From NCBI RefSeq assembly GCF_014306155.1, contig NZ_JACRWH010000001.1, positions 62,001 to 126,000 on the forward strand: a DNA stretch of 64,000 bases. Direction: 5' to 3'. A program made the translations under genes and the position numbers. The notes below the pieces were generated by a model. That model was given only the letters and a program-made list of their open reading frames with translations. It was not told the DNA's origin and searched no databases. The stretch's first letter is position 1. The number at the start of each line of letters is the position of its first letter. Shown here piece after piece: positions 36,401 through 42,386 of this stretch. The DNA is from Holdemanella hominis (GTDB taxonomy: Bacteria; Bacillota_I; Bacilli_A; Erysipelotrichales; Erysipelotrichaceae).

Positions 36401-36744
36401 CTATGTTTTGTTATATGTAAAATAGCTGCCGTTAATTCATCATTTGTTAGTTTTTCACTTAAACCTTTACAACGCAATTCATATACATTCTGCAAAGGAT
36501 GATAGTCATTTGACATTATACCGTTTTCCTTCAACAATTTTTGCATGTCCATAACTCGAGTATGACGTCTTGAAGTCAAACGTCTACGACTTCTAGCGTC
36601 TCTACGTTTCCCATTATCTTCTGCTGTGCCTTCTTTAAACAAACGCACTCCATAGTCTACAAATTTACCTGTTTCAAGATCTATAATTCCATACCCGCAG
36701 CTACTAATTCCTATGTCTAAACCTAATACATACTTATTATCCAT
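33403..36744 (-). CDS. cas9: Compact type II-A Cas9 (SaCas9-like)
   Basis: RNA-guided DNA endonuclease of 1113 residues from the ATG at 36744 (GGAGGG upstream). It aligns by eye with S. aureus Cas9: RuvC-I YVLGLDIGISS with Asp10, an Arg-rich bridge helix (about 47-63), REC lobe 64-470, RuvC-II IVVEMTRD with Glu483, HNH EIDHIIPISIS with His566 and Asn589, RuvC-III LHHAVDALI with His709 and Asp712. The C-terminal PAM-interacting region ends RKYATDVLGNLYEVKD. All nuclease residues are present. The segment just before this end, where SaCas9 reads its PAM, differs, so the PAM is probably different. Complete and apparently functional. Confidence 0.97.
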   Translation of the reverse strand: MDNKYVLGLDIGISSCGYGIIDLETGKFVDYGVRLFKEGTAEDNGKRRDARSRRRLTSRRHTRVMDMQKLLKENGIMSNDYHPLQNVYELRCKGLSEKLTNDELTAAILHITKHRGSVIETVEEDAKKSDDELSLKATLQHNEQLIKQGKFICQIQLDNLNDKNHIRGHENNFSTKDYVNELNEILHHQELDEQFINKIIDIVARRRAYYEGPGSEKSPTPYGRFIEVDGQIKEIDLIEKMRGKCSVFPDELRAPKMAVTADLFNFLNDMNNLTVDGNKLCPEEKKGILTIVSQKGNITLRQLAKELNVDEVDIKGYRIDKNQKAIFTEFKGYKKIKSILEKEGYSISLNDYEMLDRIIEILTNKKGIQERKDYLYHLEYRLSDSVVDTLANTTGITGYHSLSFKALKLLNKELFESEMNQMQLLHELKLFDKNRVSHKGKKNIESDPEAILSPVAKRAQNETFKVVNALRKKYGEFDSIVVEMTRDKNSDEKKKRISNYQKNRENGSKEMDKLLNEKGYDPTKINGKTRMKISLYLQQGGKSAYTFEPLDLNRVIKDSKYTEIDHIIPISISLDDSQNNKVLALHSENQVKGNLTPFMAYAANKFNGMGCSYSEFKKNVLSNDNIPYKKKLNLLNEENITKEEVAKKFINRNLVDTSYACRVVLNTLSDYFKDNEINTKVHTINGRVTDLFRKKIHLEKDRDEDYLHHAVDALIVASVKKMNLLNGYLAKQEHDFNDLYNEETGEIITIPDDKVFFDERYIQYIVNLKTLYQESNQYYNRVIDKENMHFNPIKISHKVNTKPNRQIADETIYSTRNVDGTDYFIERIPNIYDSKDKRLVEDILNGNDTKYLMSKHDPQTFDLIRDIVKYHYEQFKSDSKMYKVTKKKDKEIITLVGENPLTKYKEENGSIRKYSKKGNGPEIVTMKFESEVLGNHLDISSNYHTNNKKVILKQIKTYRTDFYKCADGKFRFVTIYFKDVSFNRTKGTYVIDRKWYDGEKEKKRIKSTDKFLFSMHRDELLGVVKEQGQPYFYDVYDEVPDKKILHDGVNPEILLFALTGNDKTNVVNLYPIFAYKKRQQKVLTTAKDIRKYATDVLGNLYEVKDNKLKLEFK

Positions 36745-36779
36745 TGTAACGCCCTCCATAAAGTAATTATGTTATATGC

Positions 36780-36788
36780 ATTATACCA
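36780..36788 (-). promoter_or_regulatory. Extended -10 promoter of cas9
   Basis: TGG-TATAAT on the minus strand (TATAAT at 36780-36785), about 36 bp upstream of the ATG. No good -35 hexamer is seen at 17 bases. Confidence 0.6.
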
Positions 36789-36821
36789 CTTGTGTAAGCC
36801 GTTTCCTATAAATTTCTATAT

Positions 36822-36850
36822 AAAAACAAAAATGTATGCTCTCAGCATAC
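36822..36850 (-). terminator. Terminator isolating cas9 from upstream transcription
   Basis: Stem GTATGCT / AGCATAC with a 3-base loop, then ATTTTTGTTTTT on the minus strand. No gene is seen on the minus strand just upstream, so it may end an unseen small RNA or block read-through from the antisense RNAs. Confidence 0.7.
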
Positions 36851-36865
36851 ACTTTATATAAAGTA
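36848..36865. repeat. Second copy of the 18-bp palindromic sequence
   Basis: Identical to 8295-8312 (TACACTTTATATAAAGTA), 104-121 bp upstream of the cas9 start and touching the terminator stem. Possible shared operator. Confidence 0.4.
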
Positions 36866-37080
36866 GATTTTATATATGTAAGTTATATTTTGACTTTACA
36901 TCACAAAAGACATTATTCGACATCTTCATAGGTTAATTTTAATTTTTTTCAAGAAGTTTTGAGAGTTAATGTCTTTTTCAGATTGGACCTTTAGAATAGA
37001 TATTGCTACTAGATATGGCAGGTGGTTTCCTCTGGATAAATCCTTGAGACTTTCGATCCCCGGGATGGAGGAATAGGCGT

Positions 37081-37182
37081 ATGCAAATTCAAGTTAATAT
37101 TGATATAACTATTGTCTTAATAGCTATTTTACAACTCATACGAGTCATCATTATTATTCATGAAGAAAATAAAAAGCGCTAA
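37081..37182 (+). CDS. Small hydrophobic peptide, candidate type I toxin (copy A)
   Basis: Encodes 33 residues: polar start MQIQVNID, one hydrophobic helix (ITIVLIAILQLIRVIIII) and a charged tail HEENKKR. GGAGG lies 9 bases upstream of the ATG. The form (short N-end, single helix, basic tail) is that of type I membrane toxins such as TxpA, BsrG or Fst, but I do not recognise the family. The mRNA can fold so that 5' UTR and 3' region pair, and an upstream TTCCTC (37027-37032) can cover the Shine-Dalgarno. A strong antisense RNA covers its 3' end. Protein identical to copy B. Confidence 0.72.
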   Translation: MQIQVNIDITIVLIAILQLIRVIIIIHEENKKR

Positions 37183-37253
37183 CCACCTCTCACAAAGGAT
37201 TTAGCGCTCTTGCAATATCCAGAGTGACCACCATATCTAGTAGTCTTTTCTGT
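37166..37253 (-). ncRNA. Antisense RNA, candidate antitoxin (copy A)
   Basis: About 88 nt predicted from a consensus promoter (37260-37288) to a hairpin with T tail (37175-37208). It is fully complementary to the 3' end of the peptide mRNA, including the stop codon. Its 5' end (CTACTAGATATGG...) copies the 5' arm of the toxin mRNA, so it can compete for the 3' arm. Confidence 0.7.
37175..37208 (-). terminator. Antisense RNA terminator A
   Basis: Stem AGCGCTAA / TTAGCGCT including the toxin stop codon. The T-rich tail (TTTTTATTTT) lies only on the minus strand. Confidence 0.75.
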
Positions 37254-37259
37254 ATTTGT

Positions 37260-37288
37260 ATTATAACGAGAAAGATGTTAAATATCAA
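37260..37288 (-). promoter_or_regulatory. Consensus promoter of antisense RNA A
   Basis: TTGATA (37283-37288), 17 bases, perfect TATAAT (37260-37265). Confidence 0.85.
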
Positions 37289-37443
37289 CTTACCGATTTA
37301 CACATGTATTTTAAAAAAATTTTGAGGTTTAATGTCTTTTTCACATTGGACCTTTATAATTGAAATTGCTACTAGATATGGCAGGTGGTTTCCTCTGGAT
37401 AAATCCTTGAGACTTTCGATCCCCGGGATGAAGGAATAAGCGT

Positions 37444-37545
37444 ATGCAAATTCAAGTTAATATTGATATAACTATTGTTTTAATAGCTATTTTACAACTC
37501 ATACGAGTGATCATTATTATTCATGAAGAAAACAAAAAGCGCTAA
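37444..37545 (+). CDS. Small hydrophobic peptide, candidate type I toxin (copy B)
   Basis: Encodes exactly the same 33 residues as copy A. The two genes differ at three bases, all synonymous third positions (two Val codons, one Asn codon), which indicates selection on the peptide. The Shine-Dalgarno is weaker (AAGG, 9 bases before the ATG), whereas its -10 element is closer to consensus, so the two copies may be expressed differently. Confidence 0.72.
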   Translation: MQIQVNIDITIVLIAILQLIRVIIIIHEENKKR

Positions 37546-37617
37546 CCACCCACTCACAACGGGATTAGCGCTTCTACCTAATCCAGAGTGACCACCATAT
37601 CTAGTAGTCTTTTCTGT
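37529..37617 (-). ncRNA. Antisense RNA, candidate antitoxin (copy B)
   Basis: Same layout as copy A: promoter 37624-37652, shared hairpin 37538-37572, T-rich end near 37529. The hairpin loop and the bases between hairpin and 3' arm differ from A, so each antisense may prefer its own mRNA. Confidence 0.7.
37538..37572 (-). terminator. Antisense RNA terminator B
   Basis: Stem AGCGCTAA / TTAGCGCT with a different loop from copy A, followed by TTTTTGTTTTC on the minus strand. Confidence 0.75.
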
Positions 37618-37623
37618 ATTTGT

Positions 37624-37652
37624 ATTATAACGAGAAAGATGTTAAATATCAA
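37624..37652 (-). promoter_or_regulatory. Consensus promoter of antisense RNA B
   Basis: TTGATA (37647-37652), 17 bases, TATAAT (37624-37629). Confidence 0.85.
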
Positions 37653-37653
37653 C

Positions 37654-38124
37654 TTACTGATTTACACCTCGATATAAAGATGTCATTTCTGAATTCCCCT
37701 TTAATTCTGAAGCCATATATTTAACTAAGAATAAGTCTTTATCAAAATTAGAAGCCAATTCTTTCTGGTAAATCATCATGTCTTTATCTTTATAATAAGC
37801 ACCTTTTTTATCGGTAATTAATACAACTCTAAGATTTGGATATTTATTTAACAATAATTCCAGAAGTCTTTGTTCATCCTGAATTCCATTTTCTAATTTA
37901 CTCGCATACTCTTTATTCACAAATATTGTATTTACTTTACTCAAATCAAGATGTCTTACTTCATAATCCACCATATGTAAATATACCGTATTTGATTCAT
38001 TTAAATAGTTTTCTAAATGTTCATCATTATTATCAATAAATACTGTCTCACAATTCTCATTATGTTCCACTTGAAACTGTTTAAATAAATTCCTTAATTT
38101 TTCTTCTCTTACATTTAATTCCAT
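37654..38124 (-). CDS. Hypothetical protein
   Basis: I do not recognise this protein with confidence. It has 156 residues from the ATG at 38124, which has GGAGG upstream. Soluble and acidic, alternating beta/alpha character. Stretches such as DLSKVNTIFVNKEYASKL and NLRVVLITDKKGAYYKDKD resemble parts of PfkB-type sugar kinases, but the catalytic GAGD motif and most of the fold are missing, so it may be a remnant or an unrelated fold. Its last four codons lie within tandem unit B. Only 110 bp separate it from the divergent M42 gene. Confidence 0.6.
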   Translation of the reverse strand: MELNVREEKLRNLFKQFQVEHNENCETVFIDNNDEHLENYLNESNTVYLHMVDYEVRHLDLSKVNTIFVNKEYASKLENGIQDEQRLLELLLNKYPNLRVVLITDKKGAYYKDKDMMIYQKELASNFDKDLFLVKYMASELKGNSEMTSLYRGVNQ

Positions 38125-38181
38125 ACAATTAGCCTCCTTTTCTAGTACAATATCACAATTTTCAAAAAAAGGATGAATACA

Positions 38182-38211
38182 TTGTCTTGAATTTGTATAA
38201 AAGCGTATAAT
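38182..38211 (+). promoter_or_regulatory. Promoter of the M42 peptidase gene
   Basis: TTGTCT (38182-38187), 18 bases, TATAAT (38206-38211), followed by AGGAGG and the ATG at 38235. Confidence 0.65.
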
Positions 38212-38234
38212 ACATACAGGAGGAGTTTTAAAAT

Positions 38235-39272
38235 ATGCAACCATTTGATAAAGAATATGTCTGTGACATCGCCAAACAAATTTTGAATATTGATTCACCA
38301 ACAGGCTACACAAAAAGAGCCATCGATTTCATGGACGAAGAAGCTAAAAAATTAGGCTACACAACAGGTCGTAACCAAAAAGGAAATTTATTGATCTATG
38401 TAGACGGAAAAGATTCTGAACACACATTAGGATTGAGTGCTCACCTAGATACATTAGGACTTATGGTTCGTTCCATCAAAGACAATGGAAAACTTGCCAT
38501 TACTAAAGTCGGAGGCCCATGCTTACCAACATTAGACGGAGAATATTGTAAGATCTATACTCGTGATGGAAAGGTATATACAGGAACAATTCTTTCTTGT
38601 TCACCAAGCGTACACGTATATCCAGATGCTTCAACATTAGAAAGAAAAGAAGATACAATGGAAGTTCGTATCGACGAAGTTGTACACTCAAAAGCAGATG
38701 TTGAAAAATTAGGTATCTGCAACGGAGACTTTATTTGTATTGACACAAAAACACAAATCACAGAAAGTGGATTCATTAAATCTAGATTCTTAGACGATAA
38801 GATTTCAGCTACAGCTTTAATGGGCGTACTAAAATACTTAAAAGACAACAACGTCACACCTCAAAGAGACTTAGTCATTATGTTCAGTACATATGAAGAA
38901 GTTGGTCATGGAGCAAGTTGTCTTCCAGAAGAAGTCGAAGAATTATTAGCCGTAGATATGGGATGCATCGGTACAGATCTTGCTTGTACGGAACAAGACG
39001 TTTCAATCTGTGCAAAAGATTCAAGCGGACCATACGACTACGAAATGATTACTCGTCTAGTTGAACTATCAAAAGAAAACAAGCTTAATTATGCCGTTGA
39101 TATCTACCCACAATATGGTTCAGATGTCAGTGCCGCATTACGCGGTGGTAACGACATCAAAGGAGCCTTGATTGGCCCTGGTGTTCATGCTAGCCACGGA
39201 ATGGAAAGAACACACTATGATGGTGTAGAAAACACAATGAAGCTTGTCGTTAGCTATATCACAAAATATTAA
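38235..39272 (+). CDS. M42 family aminopeptidase
   Basis: Dinuclear metallo-aminopeptidase of 345 residues, probably a dodecameric cytosolic enzyme. Metal-binding and catalytic segments: LSAHLDTLGLMV (His, Asp), SRFLDDKISATALMGVL (bridging Asp), STYEEVGHGAS (catalytic Glu), VDMGCIGTD and the C-terminal HASHGMERTHYDGV (His). Length is usual. It ends 14 bases inside the convergent HAD gene. Confidence 0.92.
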   Translation: MQPFDKEYVCDIAKQILNIDSPTGYTKRAIDFMDEEAKKLGYTTGRNQKGNLLIYVDGKDSEHTLGLSAHLDTLGLMVRSIKDNGKLAITKVGGPCLPTLDGEYCKIYTRDGKVYTGTILSCSPSVHVYPDASTLERKEDTMEVRIDEVVHSKADVEKLGICNGDFICIDTKTQITESGFIKSRFLDDKISATALMGVLKYLKDNNVTPQRDLVIMFSTYEEVGHGASCLPEEVEELLAVDMGCIGTDLACTEQDVSICAKDSSGPYDYEMITRLVELSKENKLNYAVDIYPQYGSDVSAALRGGNDIKGALIGPGVHASHGMERTHYDGVENTMKLVVSYITKY

Positions 39273-40134
39273 AATCCTTTAAAGCAGCTACAATACCCTG
39301 TTCTACATTGGACTTGGTCACATGAGCTGCTTTTTCTTTTACATAATCCATAGCCTGGCCCATCGCAAAACTATGAGTTACAACACCAAACATACTCACA
39401 TCATTTTCACCATCACCAAATGTGAAGACTTTATCCTTATCCCAACCAAACATATCCATCATGCGAACTAAAGTAGCTCCCTTACTATATCCCTTAGGCA
39501 AAATCTCTAATTCTCTAGGACAAGTACGGAACACTTCATATTGATCTTTAAATTCATTTTTAATATCCAAAGCCAACTGTGTAGTTACCTCTTCATCCTC
39601 AATTGTCTGAATCTTATTTACAGGATATTGAATTTCACTAAGATCCTTAATATACGTAATCTTAGGATATCCATCACGCATATCTGCAAGCCAAGACCAA
39701 GGACCACCCGTCCAAGGAAAATCCTCTGGATATTCTTTTGAATTTCTTAATATTTTTTTCTTTTCCATTATATGATCTGGAATATAATCAAATAATCCAT
39801 CATTAAATACAGCCATTGTCTCACAATTTTTATGCATCAAATACGCAAAAACAGGTTCAACATCTTCCTTATACATCTGTTTTAAAACATGACGCTCATC
39901 CTTTTGAACATCATAATATGCAATACCGTCTACCTCTAACAAATAGCCACCATATACATCCATCTCTAATTCTTTAGCATATGAAAGTAATCTTGTATAA
40001 CTTCTACCACTCGCAAGCACAAGCTTTGTTCCCTGCTTTTGACAAGCAATCAATGCTGCCTTCGTTTCCGGTAAAATTTTATTATTTGGATCCAATAAGG
40101 TACCATCCATATCCATTACAATCGCGTCTAACAT
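39259..40134 (-). CDS. Cof-type HAD-IIB family hydrolase
   Basis: A 291-residue haloacid dehalogenase phosphatase, class IIB cap. Motif I VMDMDGTLLD with the Asp nucleophile, motif II VLASGRSY, Lys region LPKGYSKGATL and motif IV FTFGDGENDVSMF are intact. The ATG at 40134 has GGAGGG upstream. Such enzymes dephosphorylate sugar phosphates, flavin or nucleotide intermediates; the substrate is not predictable. Confidence 0.92.
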   Translation of the reverse strand: MLDAIVMDMDGTLLDPNNKILPETKAALIACQKQGTKLVLASGRSYTRLLSYAKELEMDVYGGYLLEVDGIAYYDVQKDERHVLKQMYKEDVEPVFAYLMHKNCETMAVFNDGLFDYIPDHIMEKKKILRNSKEYPEDFPWTGGPWSWLADMRDGYPKITYIKDLSEIQYPVNKIQTIEDEEVTTQLALDIKNEFKDQYEVFRTCPRELEILPKGYSKGATLVRMMDMFGWDKDKVFTFGDGENDVSMFGVVTHSFAMGQAMDYVKEKAAHVTKSNVEQGIVAALKDFNIL

Positions 40135-40185
40135 AGTACATCCCTCCATTTAAAAAATAATATATCATAATTTTATAAAAAGTAC

Positions 40186-40214
40186 TTGCATAACACAACA
40201 TCTTTTGGTATTAT
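40186..40214 (+). promoter_or_regulatory. Promoter of tRNA-Asn copy 1
   Basis: TTGCAT, 17 bases, TATTAT. Confidence 0.75.
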
Positions 40215-40241
40215 ATACAGGCAGTCAAGTGAAAAGCAAAT

Positions 40242-40317
40242 GCCTGAATAGCTCAGTCGGTAGAGCATCCGGCTGTTAACCGGCAGGTCACAAGTTCGAG
40301 TCTTGTTTCAGGCGCCA
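40242..40317 (+). tRNA. tRNA-Asn (GTT), copy 1
   Basis: Cloverleaf with acceptor stem GCCTGAA / TTCAGGC, D-arm AGCTCAGTCGGTAGAGC, anticodon loop CTGTTAACC (GTT) and T-arm with TTCGAGT. CCA is encoded. Confidence 0.97.
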
Positions 40318-40326
40318 CTTGATTAT

Positions 40327-40350
40327 AAAACCAGCTTAGCTGGTTTTTTT
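40327..40350 (+). terminator. Terminator of tRNA-Asn copy 1
   Basis: AAAACCAGC-TTA-GCTGGTTTT followed by T. Confidence 0.9.
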
Positions 40351-40391
40351 ATTTCTGAATTGAAATTTGTCTAAAAAATCAAAAAAAGTGC

Positions 40392-40420
40392 TTGCATAAC
40401 TCTAATTCTTTTGGTATTAT
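40392..40420 (+). promoter_or_regulatory. Promoter of tRNA-Asn copy 2
   Basis: TTGCAT, 17 bases, TATTAT, the same as copy 1. Confidence 0.75.
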
Positions 40421-40447
40421 ATTTAGGCAGTCAAGTGAAAAACAAAT

Positions 40448-40523
40448 GCCTGAATAGCTCAGTCGGTAGAGCATCCGGCTGTTAACCGGCAGGTCACAAG
40501 TTCGAGTCTTGTTTCAGGCGCCA
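40448..40523 (+). tRNA. tRNA-Asn (GTT), copy 2
   Basis: Sequence identical to copy 1, offset by 206 bp, with its own promoter and terminator and encoded CCA. Confidence 0.97.
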
Positions 40524-40532
40524 CTTGATTAT

Positions 40533-40557
40533 AAAACCAGCTTAGCTGGTTTTTTTT
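40533..40557 (+). terminator. Terminator of tRNA-Asn copy 2
   Basis: Same AAAACCAGC / GCTGGTTTT hairpin with eight T. Confidence 0.9.
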
Positions 40558-40579
40558 ATTATATATGTAAGGAGAAACT

Positions 40580-40942
40580 ATGACAGAATCCGAATGGTTT
40601 GAACAACTTTTTAATCGCTTATTCCACTCCAAATTTAGAAGCAGCTTTCATCTGAAACAAAAAGATAAGGAGTATATACAAGCCAAAGGAATAGACACCA
40701 TCGAAAAACATGCCATAGATTTTGTCGAAAAAAGATTAGCTCCAGCCTATATCCCCAACGATGGGAAACAAACACCTTTCAAAGGACACCCTGTATTCAT
40801 TGCTCAACATGCTACTGGCTGTTGTTGCAGACAATGTTTATATAAATGGCATAAGATCAAACCCAATCAGCCACTAGGCCCCAAACAAAAAGCATATATT
40901 GTTAAAGTATTAATGACATGGATTCATAAAGAAGTCGATTAA
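40580..40942 (+). CDS. DUF4186 family protein
   Basis: A 120-residue protein of the DUF4186 family, recognised by RLAPAYIPNDGKQTP, GHPVFIAQHATGCCCRQCL and KWHKI. The cysteine cluster (CCCRQC) with nearby His could hold a metal. No function is known for the family. It follows the tRNA genes and has its own terminator. Confidence 0.85.
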   Translation: MTESEWFEQLFNRLFHSKFRSSFHLKQKDKEYIQAKGIDTIEKHAIDFVEKRLAPAYIPNDGKQTPFKGHPVFIAQHATGCCCRQCLYKWHKIKPNQPLGPKQKAYIVKVLMTWIHKEVD

Positions 40943-40958
40943 TTTGACTTCTTTTTTT
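40929..40958 (+). terminator. Terminator of the DUF4186 gene
   Basis: GAAGTC / GACTTC stem with flanking A/T pairs, then seven T. Confidence 0.85.
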
Positions 40959-41044
40959 AGTTGACTATACTATTCATGGAATTAAATATCGAATATATAT
41001 TTATACTATGCGTATTATATATAAATGATATAGGAGATGATCTT

Positions 41045-42355
41045 ATGAACAACCATATGGAAATTCCGTGGCACGAATATACGAACAAAGATTCAAAAGT
41101 TAAGATTGAAAATGCAAGTCTTACAGAAAAATCCTCCATTATAGGAAGAATTGGATTGATGCTTTTAGCCTGTGGTACAGGTGCCTGGCGAGTAAGAAGT
41201 TCAATGAACACCATTGCTAGTGAATTAAATATTACATGTATTGCCGACATTGGACTTACAAATATTTCCTACACATGCATTGATGGAATTGAGTCTCACG
41301 CACAATCCTTGTCTTTGCATAATACAAGTGTTAACACATCTAAACTTGCTCGTATGGAAGACTTTGTCTATCACTTTAAAGATGAATGTAAAACATGCAC
41401 ATGCAATGAAATTCACAATCAATTAGACCAAATCGAAAGCATTCACTCTAGTTACTCCCCCATTATTCTAGGATTAGCTGCAGCCCTTGCCTGTAGCTGT
41501 TTTACCTTTCTACTTGGTGGAGGCCCCATTGAAATGCTTTGTGCCTTTGTGGGGGCAGGACTTGGCAATGCACTTCGAATGAAACTCATCAAACATAATT
41601 ACACCCTATTTTTAAATGTCGCTGCCAGTGTTTCTTTGGCCTGTCTTGTATATGCCTTATTATTTAATTTTTTAGAAACCTATTTTGGCATATCCACACA
41701 ACACGAAGCTGGATACATCTGCTCTATGCTTTTCATTATTCCAGGCTTTCCCTTCATCACAAGCGGTATTGACTTAGCTAAATTAGATTTACGATCCGGT
41801 CTAGAAAGACTAGCCTATGCCATTATTATTATTTTAGCTGCCACACTTACTGCATGGATCTGTGCTTTAGTCTTACATCTTCAACCCGTTGATTTTGTAA
41901 AATTACACATTCCAACATCAACTAAGTTACTTTTAAGACTATTAACCAGTTTTGGAGGTGTCTTTGGATTCTCCATTATGTTTAATAGTTCAAAAAAAAT
42001 AGCCGCCAGTGCCGGATGCATTGGAGCCATCGCAAACACATTACGACTAACACTTGTCGATTTATCTTTACCTGCTGCAGCCGCAGCCTTTATTGGCGCA
42101 TTAGCAGCCGGACTACTTGCCTCCATGATCAAAGGAAATACAGGATATCCTAGAATTGCGATAACCGTACCATCCATTGTGATTATGGTCCCAGGCCTAT
42201 ATATGTATCGAGCTATCTATAATCTCGAACTCACATCCACCATGTATATTGGAGCTAACTGGCTCATTCAATCTTTATTGATTGTTTTAGCTCTTCCAAT
42301 GGGACTTATATTTGCCCGTATCTTAACCGATCCCTCATTTCGATATTGTACATAA
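41045..42355 (+). CDS. Threonine/serine exporter family protein (ThrE-like, fused)
   Basis: A 436-residue inner-membrane protein. The start at 41045 has AGGAGATG upstream. The cytoplasmic N-terminus resembles the ThrE DUF1212 domain (ACGTGAWRVRSSM), followed by about ten hydrophobic segments. The second half corresponds to the ThrE_2 (DUF3815) part (ITVPSIVIMVPGLYMYRAIYNLE). In many bacteria these halves are separate genes; here they are one protein. It probably exports small amino acids such as Thr or Ser. Confidence 0.85.
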   Translation: MNNHMEIPWHEYTNKDSKVKIENASLTEKSSIIGRIGLMLLACGTGAWRVRSSMNTIASELNITCIADIGLTNISYTCIDGIESHAQSLSLHNTSVNTSKLARMEDFVYHFKDECKTCTCNEIHNQLDQIESIHSSYSPIILGLAAALACSCFTFLLGGGPIEMLCAFVGAGLGNALRMKLIKHNYTLFLNVAASVSLACLVYALLFNFLETYFGISTQHEAGYICSMLFIIPGFPFITSGIDLAKLDLRSGLERLAYAIIIILAATLTAWICALVLHLQPVDFVKLHIPTSTKLLLRLLTSFGGVFGFSIMFNSSKKIAASAGCIGAIANTLRLTLVDLSLPAAAAAFIGALAAGLLASMIKGNTGYPRIAITVPSIVIMVPGLYMYRAIYNLELTSTMYIGANWLIQSLLIVLALPMGLIFARILTDPSFRYCT

Positions 42356-42359
42356 AAAC

Positions 42360-42386
42360 GCTGAACTTAATCGTTCAGCATTTTTT
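42360..42386. terminator. Bidirectional terminator between convergent genes
   Basis: GCTGAAC-TTAATC-GTTCAGC with T run on the plus strand. Confidence 0.85.

Larger units (their letters stand above)
36957..37303 (+). repeat. Tandem repeat unit A (about 347 bp): peptide/antisense-RNA module
   Basis: Nearly identical to unit B (37320-37667). It contains, in order: a promoter region with TAGAAT (36992-36997), a 5' arm (37006-37036), a Shine-Dalgarno and 33-codon gene, a hairpin at the stop codon, a 3' arm (37218-37243) complementary to the 5' arm, and an opposing promoter (37260-37288). Confidence 0.95.
37320..37667 (+). repeat. Tandem repeat unit B (about 348 bp): peptide/antisense-RNA module
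   Basis: Second copy, 17 bp after unit A. Toxin -10 here is TATAAT (37355-37360). 5' arm 37369-37399 and 3' arm 37582-37607 are the same as in A. Its end overlaps the last codons of the gene at 37654-38124. Confidence 0.95.

Noticed and set aside
36891..36920. A plus-strand promoter TTGACT-17-TTATTC upstream of unit A
   Set aside because: The -10 is poor and each repeat has its own TAGAAT or TATAAT closer to the peptide gene, so I do not list it as a feature.
37166..37617. The antisense RNAs as crRNA-like antitoxins (CreA type)
   Set aside because: I compared them with the CRISPR repeat and found only short matches (CTAG, ATATGGT) with no spacer-like arrangement; a plain antisense role explains them better.
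37654..38124. Calling this gene a PfkB sugar kinase
   Set aside because: Only two short stretches are similar; catalytic motifs are absent and the size is half.
40961..41044. Upstream extension of the ThrE-like protein
   Set aside because: The extra 28 residues precede a good AGGAGATG and ATG at 41045, and would overlap the previous terminator.
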